Shown here: positions 36,261 through 47,601 of the stretch, one piece after another
How positions within the stretch are numbered: position 1 is the stretch's first letter
How the letters are laid out: each line of letters opens with the position of its first letter
DNA from: Cladobotryum mycophilum
Taxonomy: Eukaryota > Ascomycota > Sordariomycetes > Hypocreales > Hypocreaceae
Length of the DNA: 64,000 nucleotides
NCBI GenBank assembly: GCA_036429605.1
Contig: CM071591.1
Location: 682,001 to 746,000 of the forward strand
Direction: 5' to 3'
Notes under the pieces: model-generated
Seen by the model: the letters and a program-made list of their open reading frames with translations, nothing else
Database searches by the model: none
What the model was told of the DNA's origin: nothing
Made by a program: the position numbers and the translations under genes

Positions 36261-37146
36261 GAGGGTGATTTCTGTAGGTAAGTGAGATTACTATGATATC
36301 GATTAATCGCTGGATCTACAGAGGTAAAACTGGAGAGGGGACGACGTTTTCATTCATTATATATATATATATATAGTGATGGCTATATAAGTGCCTTGTC
36401 ACGGGGTTACACTATGTGTCTCGGGTTTGATATTGGAGTTGCTTTGTTGATCAAGACCTTTTCCATCCAATATAGAATACTTTCCAAGCCACAACGGCTC
36501 ACCAGAGACATGGACTACTTTGGCACTGTCATGTGGCATGTCCACTCAGCGACAAATCCGTCCGAGCTACAGGTTCATACAGACATAGGTGAGACGGTGG
36601 TAGCAATGTAAATGTAAACGAGGCCCGATCCATTAGGGGTCTCAGGCGGGAGTTTGCGGGGTGTAAGAAAGGGCGCGTCGTACAAGCAAGACGAGGTGGA
36701 AGCCCACAGTCTCAACCAGAGCATCTTCTGGACGTAAAAGAGGCATTTACTAGGAGACGGAGGGCATCATGGTCGTAGTTCCGAGTTGGTCTACGAATCT
36801 ATTGGGAAGGTCTATGAAGAGGAGCTGAAAAGGAGTGTGCAAGTATCTGCTCCCCTACACGTAGTATGCTTCATGCCCACCAAAGTAATCGTAGGAACAA
36901 GGTCAATCATGGAGAAGATTAAGTACATCATCTATCTGCCCCCAAAACTCAGCTCCAACCCAAAAGTCTTCCACCTGCATTTAACAATGCTCCGGTCGCC
37001 TCTCTAGTCATCAGCACCGTAGATTCCCATGAGCACACGATAGACAGCAAAAACCGTCCATGCCCTACGTCGGATAAGCTGTCGAGCAAAAGCGAAGTGA
37101 CCACTTCGGCATTTACAGAGCTGCAGTAGTGCTTGCGGTCTGTTTA
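36261..37146. other. Spacer between array copies A and B
   Basis: Holds the promoter of copy A (with a (TA)n run at 36358-36376) and the 3' flank of copy B. Part of it (about 36560-36720) resembles 38200-38360 in the next spacer. No separate gene. Confidence 0.55.
36412..36424 (-). promoter_or_regulatory. Conserved upstream element, array copy A (variant)
   Basis: CTATGTGTCTCGG (plus-strand reading), 152 bp upstream of the copy A ATG; counterpart of CCACATGTCTCGG in copies B and C, with matching flanks. Confidence 0.45.
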
Positions 37147-37815
37147 CTAGACATGTATTCCTAAGTAAGGAACTAAGAATTTAAGCGTAGTAGACAAAGG
37201 AGCAAGGGGGATCAGTATCGGGGCAAGGAGTAGCTTCAAGATCAGCCCAATAGGCAAACTGTCGCCATCATGTGTGAGGTCAAGCATCGTGAGGAGATTC
37301 ATTAATGGGCCTGTAGAGATAGATGCCAACAAAGAAGATAAAGCCGAGACCAACTAGATATTCTAGTTAGAGACGCTCATGGCCAAGATTTGTTTGCTCA
37401 GCTCGTGCACTTACAGACTTGGTGGCATTCGCGATCATAACCTGGTCATTCTCAGAGAACTTGACATCCTTGCTGTCACCCATAGCCTCTCCCAAGTCCT
37501 TGGCCTGGTTGTAAATGGTGACGAAGCCTTGAGTAATGGTCTAGAAAAGTCGAGAATATGGTCAGTCACACACGACCTGGGAGACAACAAACTCTCTTAA
37601 CCCATCAAACGGAGGCTACTTACAGCGTCCATGGCGTCCGAATCGTTTGGGTTGATGGACTGGACAGCCTTTTGGAGCTCGCTCGCCTGAGAAGCAATAA
37701 TGGCCATGCCCTGGACCATTTCTTGGGCCGACATGGCTGCTTGGGCCGACATGGCTGCTTGGGCCTGAAAGGCCGATAAGGCGATAGCAATAAAGGCAAG
37801 GGGCTTGAAGAGCAT
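37147..37815 (-). CDS. Array copy B: HsbA-like small secreted protein, 174 aa
   Basis: Exons 37624-37815, 37415-37540, 37147-37353; introns 37541-37623 and 37354-37414. Signal peptide MLFKPLAFIAIALSAFQAQA. Just after it the 7-residue unit AAMSAQ(E) is repeated (AAMSAQAAMSAQE), a small internal duplication that makes exon 1 the longest in the array (192 nt). Exon 2 reads TKDLG-like AKDLGEAMGDSKDVKFSENDQVMIANAT. Exon 3 encodes two hydrophobic stretches (ILKLLLAPILIPLAPL) and ends LGIHV. Confidence 0.75.
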
Positions 37816-38724
37816 GATGGCGATGGTTCCAAGGTAAGACTGATGTGGTGTAGGTTGTTGTTGGATTTGTGAAGATGGGATGTTCTGGTAGAGGAAATTA
37901 CCTCTTTATATGTATTTGATGACCATATCATTGACTCATACAAGTATAAAACCCTTATCACGGTGTTATACCACATGTCTCGGAATTGATCTTGGATTTA
38001 GAACTACATCATTGTTCGTCGAAGCTGAGAGCCAAAATGCAGGGGTGTGAAGCGCTCTCCAACTGAGACTCCGCCAATAAAAAGTGTTGGCATTTCGTAA
38101 TTTTACTCAATCTTGCAGCCACAACAGCTTACCAGAGACATGGAATGCCTTGGAAGTATTATCTGGCATGCCTGCCCAGCGAAATATCCGTGTGAGCTAC
38201 GGATTCATACTGAATTAGAGGAGGAGGGTGGTAATGTAAATAGAGGCGAGGCCCAATCCGTTAAAAGGTCTGAGACGGGAGTTGGTGTATTTACCTCGTA
38301 CTCCGAGAGGTATAAGAGAGGGTAGTGTCATATTACAAGTAGGACGAGGTACGCAAGGCCGATTGCTCTGCTTTGTTACTTTTTGCCCTGGATGCCTATA
38401 ATGATGTACTACTACATCTGTAAAAAGGGGTTGGGTTTTCATGTGCGCAAGAGAGCTCGTTGATTGGCATTGAATCGACGTTTTTGACAAATCATGAGCA
38501 CAGGCTGGGTGTCGTCGTTTCAAGTGTGGGAGAGTAACAGTAGGAACAAGGTCAATTATAGAGGTTGAACGTATCATCTGTCTGTTACCAATCTGGTTGC
38601 AACCCAGAGTCTTCCACCTTAGTACCTATCTAACCATACTTTGACAGCCAGCTTTCCAGTAATCAACAGCATAGATTTCCAGAGTATACACGGTAGACAA
38701 CGCACAGCCTCATGCGAGAAGTAT
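37816..38724. other. Spacer between array copies B and C
   Basis: Promoter of copy B (TATAAAG on the minus strand at 37904-37910) and 3' flank of copy C. No separate gene. Confidence 0.55.
37971..37983 (-). promoter_or_regulatory. Conserved upstream element, array copy B
   Basis: CCACATGTCTCGG, 156 bp upstream of the copy B ATG; identical in copy C. Confidence 0.5.
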
Positions 38725-39402
38725 TTAATTAAGACCGGGAATTGAATAGGAGAGAATGCGTTCAATCATCGAGACCAGAACATTGAATGGCAGAACTACA
38801 GGGTAGTAGAGGCCCCAAAGTGTAGCATGAATAAGATTTAACAGTTCACCACTAACGTTGTCCAAGATCGATTCGATTTGTGGGTTACCTCCCATGGATC
38901 TCCGCTTATCAACCAAGGACGTCGCCAGAGAATCCGCAGCCGAGGTCATCTATACATTCTTGTTAGAGACGCTTGGATGGAGAGAGAAGAGCTTGCTTGC
39001 TCGGGCTCGTGTACTTACAGCCTTGAAGGCATTCGTGATCAAAACTTGGTCATTTTCGGAGAAGTTGGCATCCTTGTAGCCAGCGAGGGCGTCTTGCAAG
39101 TCCTTGGACGGCTTTTGTAACAGGGAGAGGCTATGAGTGATCCCCTAGAAGTCATTTACGGTCAGTCACACAGCCTGGGGGACAAAAGGAACTCGCTCAA
39201 CCCCCAAAAAGCCGGGGGGTTTACTTACAGCGCCGACGGTGTCCACATTGTTCGCGTTGAGAGAATCAACAGCCTTTTGGAGCTCGCCCGCTTGAATAGC
39301 AAAGGCGGTCAGGCTATTGACCATTTCCAGAGCCGTGATGGCTGCCTGGGCCTGGTAAGCCGATAGGGCAATGGTGATGAGGGCAAGAGGCTTGAAGAGC
39401 AT
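38725..39402 (-). CDS. Array copy C: HsbA-like small secreted protein, 174 aa
   Basis: Exons 39229-39402, 39019-39144, 38725-38949; introns 39145-39228 and 38950-39018. Signal peptide MLFKPLALITIALSAYQAQA, then ITALEMVNSLTAFAIQAGELQKAVDSLN. Exon 2: SKDLQDALAGYKDANFSENDQVLITNAF. Exon 3 begins MTSAADSLATSLVDKR, like copy A's MLSTEISLAQSMIDKD, then diverges into a hydrophobic end. This start of exon 3 is the part most conserved between copies. Confidence 0.75.
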
Positions 39403-41839
39403 GATGACGGTGAGACTGCTGTGGTGCAGATTAGTTGCTGTGGATGTGTAAAAGGTGGGATGCTCTGGCAGAGAAAGACGAGGTTAGAAGAAGAGGGAGG
39501 GGGGGTGTCTTTTTCCTTTATATGTGTTGACGGTCATATCATTAACTCGTACAAACACCCCATCACGAGGTTAAACCACATGTCTCGGATTGTTGACATT
39601 GTTTGACGTACCTGTAATACTTGGAAACAATGCCACATGATACTATTGTAATTGCTTTTTGTAGAAAAAAGGCTTTGTCCGTGTGCAGAACTGAGCTGAA
39701 ATGGCTTTGTTGTTTTTTTGGGTCGCCGTCGGTCGGGGCTTTGAGACAAATGGAGGGAATCTCAAGACATATTCTAGCTGGTCTTCGGTGAGCAGGAGTC
39801 TCAGCACCTCACGACTCGACAGATATACGGCTTCAAAGCGGTAGGCAATAGACTACAAACAGCTGGCTTTACAACCACACAACTAACCAGAGATGCTAGC
39901 TATTCTAGCATCGCCAACTGCCGTACCGACGCGGAAAGATGGGCCGAAAAGGTATTATTCATAGATCTGAGCGGGCTATGAACCCATGCTTAGATGTAGT
40001 AATATGAAGTTATCTTGTGAGGCGTTCATGTCTCAGAGTTGGCGCATTGAGTCTTGGCTCACGTCATAATAAAAGGGGGTCGTGTGTCATGATACGACTA
40101 CTACAAGTACGTATACTTGTATATCGCGGTATATCTATCTTGGATTACAGAGGACATATGAGGGAGAGGGGCGGGGGGAGGATGTGATGGAAGTAATATA
40201 TCAGTAAACACGCGTCACAACGCGGAGTGTCACTAGTTACCTATGTAAGCTACCAACCAACTATTACTCCGTACAATGCTGCAAGTAGTAAGTAGTACTC
40301 CGCAGTCTCGTCGAAAGCGATCCATTGTAAACGACCTTGAGCGCTACGGAACGGGCCGGTTGCTCTCACGGACTTTGAGAATGAAGTCCATCTGAGAAGA
40401 GACGCATCAGTCACCGCAAACCAACCGCCGCTCTCCACGATTGCCGGACTACTTCCCGTCATCTGTGGGGAGGGGAGGGGTTGAGATCAGCTCTCCACAT
40501 GCCGCTGCAGCCCTTCCCCTTGCATGAATAGCTTGCCCAAATTGGCAAGGTTGAAAGGCGCCATCACGCCTTTTTCAAGCTCATCCAAGGAAATATCCAG
40601 GTACGCGCGCCAAGCAGTGTAATAAAACATGACATGATGTCCTCTCTTTTTGTCGCCAAGATCAGCCACCGCCAACAGAAGCTAGTACTACTACATCCCA
40701 CAGGGCTTACGGATCACATTTTTAATACGTACGGAGTCCATAATGGCGAATTAGAATCCTATTGGCCCTCGGCCACTACAAGGTCAAATGAGATACATAC
40801 CGTCGATACGACCTTGTTTGTGATGAGAAGAATTGTGGCGAGGATTGACAGGGGAAAGTCACCTCTCATATAACTGACCTTGGGAAGTGGATATTATACC
40901 CTAGCACTCTGTAATCTTTGTGGGTTAGGTTGACGTAGAAATGAGACAAAAGAAACAGGGAATCCAGAGTCGATTGATGCATCTCTAATAGATTGATCCG
41001 CTCCAACCGCAGTTCATCTTTGAACAATGGATACTACTGCTCATGTGAACACTTTGATCATGTGTACACAGTCTATCCCTTGAATGTCTCAGACAATGTG
41101 ATTCGACTAGGGTTCAGATCAGGGAGCAGTAGTCAAGTGCTCTGTTGTTGACAAGAAATTGATACCTAGAAACACCAAGGAACCAGAAGGTTATTATCGG
41201 ATTTTTGGTAGCAAAAGTATAGTGCACTGGCAGAAATGAACCACCGAGATGTGGAACATTCAAGGGGTACGACTGTATAGGTATACCGTAGTGTTTCTTG
41301 TCTCGTCTACCTGGGAGCCTTCAGCCCCCAAAAGCTATACCGAGCTGTTGCGGTGTGTAGTTTAGATTTCACCCGCTGTGGTCACTGTGTACCTACCTAT
41401 GAGATGTAGTTGTAGCATGAGATGGTGTCCACTGAAGTTCATAGCTTAACATATGAAATATGCAAGAAGAGAACAAGGAGACTGATGCAGGCTCGAGAGC
41501 TTGGATCCGGCCGTCTAGGGTATCAGTCTCCATCACCATGTAAACTGGAACTCGTGGCCATGGCTGTGATGACCCAAACTGCCCATGACGATCATAATTC
41601 TGGATAACCTACGTATGTCCATGAAAGACGTGGCTTGACAAATAACACTAATCACAAAGAACATGCCTAGCTCTGTCACTACCTCAATCCAGTTTGCTGC
41701 CCAAAAGTCTTCCACCAGCATCTCACCATGCCTCCTCAGCCATCTTTCCCAGTCATCAAACGCCGTAGATTTCTAGAGTGCGCGATAGTTAGCGCACCTG
41801 TTGATCTATTTCTGCTCTACGTCTTGCGTTTGGCTTATA
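39403..41839. other. Long spacer between array copies C and D
   Basis: 2.4 kb with the promoter of copy C and the 3' flank of copy D. 40310-40500 resembles 43463-43615 in the next spacer (shared words GAGAAGAGACGCATCAGTCACCGC-type, CCGCTCTCCACGA, ATCAGCTC.CCACAT). Two short minus-strand frames (40250-40462, 40487-40675) overlap it but no domain or reliable splice joins them. Confidence 0.45.
39576..39588 (-). promoter_or_regulatory. Conserved upstream element, array copy C
   Basis: CCACATGTCTCGG, 174 bp upstream of the copy C ATG. Confidence 0.5.
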
Positions 41840-42514
41840 CTAAGCTCCTGGCGTATTTTCAGCTCCAATTAGTTTGTTAAAAAGATTTATAAGACTCTGA
41901 ATAAGATCTAGAGGCCCAAATATGCCCCCTCCAATGTTACCAGGTAGGCCACGCAGTGTCTGATCAAGATCTAGCTGCCTAGACTTGATCATGAACGATG
42001 GAGGAGGCTGAGGGATATCTTCAAAGAGTCCCTCCTTACCGGCCAAGGCTTTCGCCAGAGGGTTTATATATGAGATTATCTGTATATTCCTGTTAGAAGT
42101 ACTTTGGGTTCAAAGTTTGTGTGCTCGGTTTGTGTACTTGCATCCTTTCAGGCATTCTCAATTAAGGCTTTGTCATTATCAGAGAACTGGAGATTCTTAC
42201 GATCGCCAATGACATCTCTCAGATCCTTGGTCTGCTTATCCAATAGGGAAAAACTGTCAAGAATGTCCCAAAAGGTCAAATACGGTCAGTTCGTATAGCC
42301 CAAGAAAGATGAGATTCGCTCAACACCAAACGGGGCTACCTACAGCGCCGACAGTGCCAACATTGCTCGCGCTGAGAGAACCAACAGCCTCTTGGAGCTC
42401 GCCCATTTGAGAAGCAGTGACGCCCATGTCCTTGACAATTTCAGAAGCCGTGATTGCCTGGACCTGAAAGGCTGACAAGGCCATGGTAATAAAAACAAGG
42501 GGCTTGAAGAGCAT
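41840..42514 (-). pseudogene. Array copy D: decayed HsbA-like gene
   Basis: Same three-exon plan: exon 1 42344-42514 (signal peptide MLFKPLVFITMALSAFQVQA intact), exon 2 equivalent 42142-42267 (126 nt), exon 3 41840-42079. Three lesions: the exon 2 acceptor reads TTTGG where the other copies have TAG; exon 2 contains an in-frame TGA (IENA-stop-KD); and the second donor is GCAAGT instead of GTAAGT. The nearest alternative AG leads to a stop within six codons. None of the lesions lies in a homopolymer, so they are unlikely to be sequencing errors. Exon 3 is still open. Confidence 0.75.
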
Positions 42515-44006
42515 GATGGCAGTGATTCCAAGGTAAGATTGCTATGATGTAAAGTTGTTGTTGGATCTGTGAAGATGAGCTATAATAGAAGAGGAAGACT
42601 GGATTGTAAAGGGAATATTCCTCCTCTTTATACGTGTTGATGGTCACACCATCACGGAGTACTCCGCACAAACACCCAGCCACGGGGTTCAACCACATGC
42701 CTCGGGTATTGACATTGTTGACGTAGAAGCAATGCTATATACGATTGTGATTGCTTTTTGTTGCTGAAGGCTTTGTCCATTTACAGAACCGGGATGAAGT
42801 GTCTTCATTCCTTAGGACGCATCACCGTAAGACCCAGCCTGCTGAGCTCTCGGAGATGGCGTATCTAGCCCATCCCACATAGCAAAGTGGCCGTATCATA
42901 CGATACTAGCAATGCCAATCGTCATCTCTGTTCCTGTTCCCGTAAATACAGTAAGGTAACAAGTGCTTATCCCTTGGCACAGTTACCCCGATTCTTTACA
43001 ATCTCAATGTAAATAGGTACGAAGTGATTGATACTCCATGGCTTGCCGTTGTGATGGTGGCCAGGTCGTGTGATATGGCTGAATTCATCCCGTCCTCGTC
43101 GGATAGAAAACCCAGTCTCAAGCTGACGCCAGCCTTGCTTAGCGGCCATGTGTGTGGTCACTCGCGATACCGACGTAGATTCGGATCAACTGCCAAAGAA
43201 TTCACGACCCGGGTGGCAGCTGTATGCCACATTCCCCTCCAAGGAAACAATGCAAACCCCCTCCCCCGCAAACAGTAGCCCAGTCATGTCTCAGTGTACG
43301 GGAATCGCGGTACCGAGAATATGCCTTCCCAAGTCCTACTGTGGTGCTCCGTACGTCTGTCTTGGTTTAAAGAAGACAGACAAAGGGGGGTGGGGACATG
43401 AAATAAAATACACACGCGTTAAGACACGAACTGTCACTAGTTAACTTACCGCATCCAAGACGACGTAAACGGCCATGAGTGTCCGCAGAACGGGTCAATG
43501 CTCTTGCGTTCTTGGAGTCTGAAGTTGTCTGAGAGAAAAGAGCCGTCAGCCACCACAGTTCGGCTGCCGTTCTCCACGAGCGCCGGGGTTTCTTTTTTAT
43601 AGATCAGCTCGCCACATACATACATACCACTCGAGCCTTTCCTCTTACAACAATGGCGTACGGGATGTCTTTTCTTTCTCGAATTGCCTTTTCCTTTGTT
43701 TGTGGTGGGCGGGACAATCTCGCAAACGGACACGGTAATTAGTATTGGAAGATATTTTGACCAAATCATGAGCACCATGCTGTCGCGCCAAGGATAGTAG
43801 AGTAATTGCAGGAACAAGTTCAATTATAGACAAAAGTCCATCACATTATCCGTCTATCACTACCTAGTCAAGTTGCAGCCCAAAAGTCCTCCCTCCGGGG
43901 GGGGGGCATCTACTACCCTGACTATCCACGGATGCTTCGGCCACCTTTTCAACCATCAACACCATGGATTTCCAGAATGCACCATGGACAGCGCGCCTCC
44001 TGTAAG
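42515..44006. other. Spacer between array copies D and E
   Basis: Promoter of copy D, the duplicated block at 43463-43615, and the 3' flank of copy E (with a run of nine G at 43898-43906). No supported gene. Confidence 0.45.
42693..42705 (-). promoter_or_regulatory. Conserved upstream element, array copy D (one mismatch)
   Basis: CCACATGCCTCGG, 179 bp upstream of the copy D start. Confidence 0.45.
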
Positions 44007-44644
44007 TCAGTGGCCAATAACAAGGTTCATAGGTATTTGTAGCATAAGCCCGAGCAGTTTACCGAGTATCTGGAGGTCTTTAGTTAAAAGGTCAAGCAAT
44101 TGGCCAAGAAGCGGTGTCTTTCCCTCAATCTGGAGTGTTTGTGAGAGGAATTTCTGCTTAAAAAGGATGGACTCCTCTAGATCAATATCAGCCGATATCA
44201 ACTATTATTTCCTCGTTAGAAATGCTCGAGTTCAATTCTTCTTCTTTTTCTTTTCAGTCCGTGTCCTTACAGCCTTTAGGGTATCCCCGATTGAAACTAC
44301 ATCGTTGTCAGACAGCTCAAGATCCCTGAAGTCTTTAATATCGTCGCTCAAGTCCTTGGTCAGACCGTACAACAGGGTAATGCGATTGGGAATGCTCTAA
44401 AGGGTCAAAAAACAAGGTTAGTCGCATAGCCTGAGACAAAACTCACTCAGCGCTGAAGGTGATTGCTTACAGGGGCGACGGTATCCAAATTGCTCGCGTT
44501 AAGTGAATCAATAACCTTTTGGAGTTGGACAGTTTGAGAGGCAATAGAGGTCAGACTCTTGATAATTTCTGGGGCTGTGGTGGCCGCCCGGACTTGAAAG
44601 GCCGATAAAGCAATGGTGATAAAGGCAAGGGGCTTGAAGAGCAT
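44007..44644 (-). CDS. Array copy E: HsbA-like small secreted protein, 164 aa
   Basis: Exons 44471-44644, 44271-44396, 44007-44201; introns 44397-44470 and 44202-44270. Start at MLFKPLAFIT, matching all sister copies, not the in-frame codon seven residues upstream. Signal peptide MLFKPLAFITIALSAFQVRA. Exon 2: TKDLSDDIKDFRDLELSDNDVVSIGDTL, the most diverged of the intact copies. Exon 3 is leucine-rich and short, ending NLVIGH. Confidence 0.72.
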
Positions 44645-45697
44645 GATGGCGGCGATTTCCAAGACGAGTTACTGGATCTGTGAAGATGAGATACTCTGGA
44701 AGAGAAAAATGGAGAGGGGATATTTCTCCTCTTTTATATACATATTGATGACCATATCATTACTCTGTACAAATGCCTGGGCAGTCATGGGGTGGAACCA
44801 GATGTCTCGGATTTTTGACATTATTGACTTGGAAACAGTGCCACACTCCATGAGGATTGCTTTTGTTAGTGAGGCCTTTGTCCATGTCCAGCACTGGGCT
44901 AGAATGGCTTTCTTCTTTTTCTAATCACCCGGTCGATGCTTGAGACAAATAAAGTGAACCCCGGACGACACATTCAAGCTGAGGTTACGTGAACAGGGGT
45001 CTCAGTACTTCGTAAAGCCTGGCGAATAGATGGCTTCACAGGGGGCAAGTAGTAACAGTAGACCACGAGGCCCGATCCGCAAGGGGGTCTCGGACGTGGT
45101 GGCGCGTCCATCTAGCCCAACCCACATAATAAAGGGGGCCGTGTCATTACGCCAATCATTGTTGCTGTTCCCGTTCCCACGCAAATACAAATACAACTTG
45201 TACGTAATTGGTACGACCTATATCTGTTCCTTGGTTTCCCATGCTGGTGATGGTGATGGCCAGATCATGTGGTGTAGCTGCATTCCTCCCGCCCCCGTCG
45301 AACAGGGACCTCAGTCTCAACGCGAGGTCTGCCTTTGCCTTGGCGATAGTGAAAAATAATTGATACATACTGAGGGATATCTACACTATGGGCTACTTGT
45401 AGGAAACCCAGTCTCAGCCCGCAAGAAACGGTGGCAAGGACACCGAGCGTGTGCTCTGGATCACAATTGCGGGCAATTCTAGATGGATGTGATGGCACGT
45501 GTTTGCTAAGATATTTGTCCCCTTATAAGTATCTATGTTCTAGCATATAAATGTCCTCTCTAGACGAAATCACATTTTCCATATGGCACCGTGGGCCTGT
45601 CATTGTACTGGCTCACTCGGGAGTCTCAGATTGTGAGCCACATCTCATGCTGTATGGATAGAACACTCTTTAGGGTTGGTTGCAGGAACCCCGTTTC
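44645..45697. other. Spacer between array copies E and F
   Basis: Promoter of copy E (minus-strand TATA at about 44733-44740) and sequence related to the other spacers (45055-45110 resembles 36610-36650 and 38240-38280). No gene. Confidence 0.5.
44798..44810 (-). promoter_or_regulatory. Conserved upstream element, array copy E (one mismatch)
   Basis: CCAGATGTCTCGG, 154 bp upstream of the copy E ATG. Confidence 0.45.
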
Positions 45698-46367
45698 CTA
45701 GGGCTGGTAGATGGTGAGACCCTTGGCAATGGCACCGTCATGGTGCGAGGCATCGCCCTGTGCGTCCCCCTTGTACCTGAGTACGGTAGCAGTAATGACT
45801 GCAGCATACCTCCCGCCAACTCTTTGGAGGGCGGGTAAAGAAGGGTTGATGCGAAACTCATCCAGATTGACCAGACGGAGAATCTCATCCTTGGCATCAA
45901 GTGACTCCAGAAGAGAGCATTCAACGACGGTAAGCTATGGTCTGCTAGTTAGAAGGGCATACGCGTTCGTGGTTTCTTTTTTACGCTTTGCTCCAAGGTT
46001 CTCATGCTTACGGTGTTCCAGGCTGCGCTGATAAGGGCTTTCTCGGTATCAGATAATCGAGCCTCTCAGGGTCGCCGATGTCATCATTTGCGTTGAGAGT
46101 TGAGATAGTGAAGCAAGCCAAGTTCGGGGCGATGGTCTAGACTTGCGATATAAATCACACGCCAATAAAAGGGAGGTCTAGAGGGTTGCGTACAGGCCTA
46201 ACACGGAGGACATTCTCCTAACTCATCTCTTTGACGCTTTCTTTGACTATTCTAGCCAAGGAAACAAGCCCCTCTAGGTCACCAACAACCATTGAGCCCG
46301 TGGTATCCGCTTGGGTCTGGAGAGTCGACAGGGCAATGGTAAGAGAAGCGAGGGGCCTGAAGAGCAT
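45698..46367 (-). pseudogene. Array copy F: diverged, decayed HsbA-like gene
   Basis: Exon 1 equivalent 46194-46367 (174 nt, signal peptide MLFRPLASLTIALSTLQTQA), exon 2 46012-46136 (125 nt, one base shorter than in sister copies), exon 3 45698-45934. Codon 50 of exon 1 is TAG (KEMS-stop). In exon 2 the conserved LSDTEKALISAAWNT block is one base out of frame with the beginning. Exon 3 is open for 78 residues and starts LTVVECSLLESLDAKDE, clearly the same family. The oldest-looking member, at the far end of the array. Confidence 0.68.
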
Positions 46368-47099
46368 GATGGCTAGTGGCAGTTGTAAGCCGGGTCGTTT
46401 GTGATGTAGATGGATTGTTGAGTCTGTCGAGCATGGAAAGAAGATGGGTACTACGGCTGCGGGGGAGAGTGTGTCTTCTCCTTTATAGTCCGCTTGATGA
46501 TGATCCCAACATTACAGCTCCGCGATTAGGATATGTCTGCATGTTTGAGGCAGCTCTGATGAGGGTGTGGTGTGGCTCTATTCTCCCCACATCGTCGAAT
46601 AGTAAGCCCGTCTTGCTCGGCTATCGTGCATGTAGTCACCCGCGATGCCCATCACACCAGTCACTTACCCATACCTGACCTAGCTTTTGAACCATCAAAT
46701 CATAGGGGAAAGTGCCCACATATTTCTCATAGCAGCACATAAGACAATGAACGGTTTAGACGCGCTGAATCGAGTGCATTTTGATGATCCCCTATCCATG
46801 TGAGTGATTGAGGCTGGAAAGGAGGCTCCTTGGACTTACATAAAAAGCCATGTTCGGCACATCTCTAGCCATAAATGGCAAGGTAGAAAAGTCGTTGGTT
46901 CTACGCTGTATCCAGCTTACCGCCCTGCCTCTTGATCATGGAAGATAAGGAACTTGTGTCTTGTCAACAAGGAGATCAAGGACCACAAAGGGGTGATGTG
47001 ACCCCAGACGCCGCTGACACTGTTGAAAAGGGGGTTGTTATGCAGCGATAAGGACACTCTATATCATTCTCTTCAATTTCTACGATAATTATACCAGTA
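46368..47099. other. Array end to retroelement boundary
   Basis: Promoter remnant of copy F, then sequence without a gene up to the gypsy fragment. Confidence 0.45.
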
Positions 47100-47601
47100 T
47101 AAAGCACATCACGACTGATTTCGCTAAGATATAAGAATACTTATGTGCAAAATATAAGCAAGATGAATTTCAGGTCAACGACAAAATGTACTTGCGTCTA
47201 TATCATCGCTACGTAGTGCCCGGACAACAGGCAAAAATTCAGCCAGCAGAAAATCAGTGGTATCTATAACGCAACCTGAAAAAGCCTCAAACGACAAAGA
47301 CTCTTTCGAACGATCAACCCCGGATACAGTCTAATCTGCTCATATAGAAGGCGATGACGAAGAATGGAAGTCTTATAAAATTGAGCAATTACTGGCCAAA
47401 CGGATCAGCTGTAATGGGTCACAATACCTTGTCCGAGAGAAAAGCTATATAGCAGAGCATGACCAATGGTACGACGAGGATCTGTTAACCATCAACACTG
47501 GGGAGCTTGTTCGAGAATTTGAGGCACAGAAGCTTGTGAAGAAGGGTGGAATCTGGAAACCCGCTGCGAAGAGAGGTCGTCCGCCAGCTGGCAACAGCTG
47601 A
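47100..47601 (+). mobile_element. 3' end of a degenerate Ty3/gypsy chromovirus pol with chromodomain
   Basis: The plus-strand frame at about 47145-47235 reads KYKQDEFQVNDKMYLRLYH, the typical segment after the integrase core. After stops, 47347-47601 is open and encodes a chromodomain-like end: YKIEQLLAKRI, YLVREKSYIAEHDQWYDEDLL, ELVREFE, then KPAAKRGRPPAGNS and a stop. Several stops interrupt the middle. No LTR could be recognised by eye. Confidence 0.75.

Larger units (their letters stand above)
35534..46550 (-). repeat. Tandem array of six HsbA-like secreted-protein gene units
   Basis: Six minus-strand genes at 35534, 37147, 38725, 41840, 44007 and 45698 (low ends) share a three-exon plan: exon 1 of 171-192 nt encoding a near-identical signal peptide, and exon 2 of 126 nt in five copies (125 in the last). 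Exon 3 differs strongly in sequence and length (195-288 nt). Upstream 150-200 bp and downstream flank words (CCCAAAAGTCTTCCACC) are also repeated, so whole units were duplicated. Similarity to the hydrophobic-surface-binding HsbA family is by layout: short alpha-helical secreted protein, FS(E/D)NDxxxI motif. Confidence 0.8.

Noticed and set aside
40250..40675. Two short minus-strand frames as a small gene between array copies C and D
   Set aside because: The only possible intron is about 36 bp, no domain is recognisable, and the region belongs to a duplicated non-coding block.
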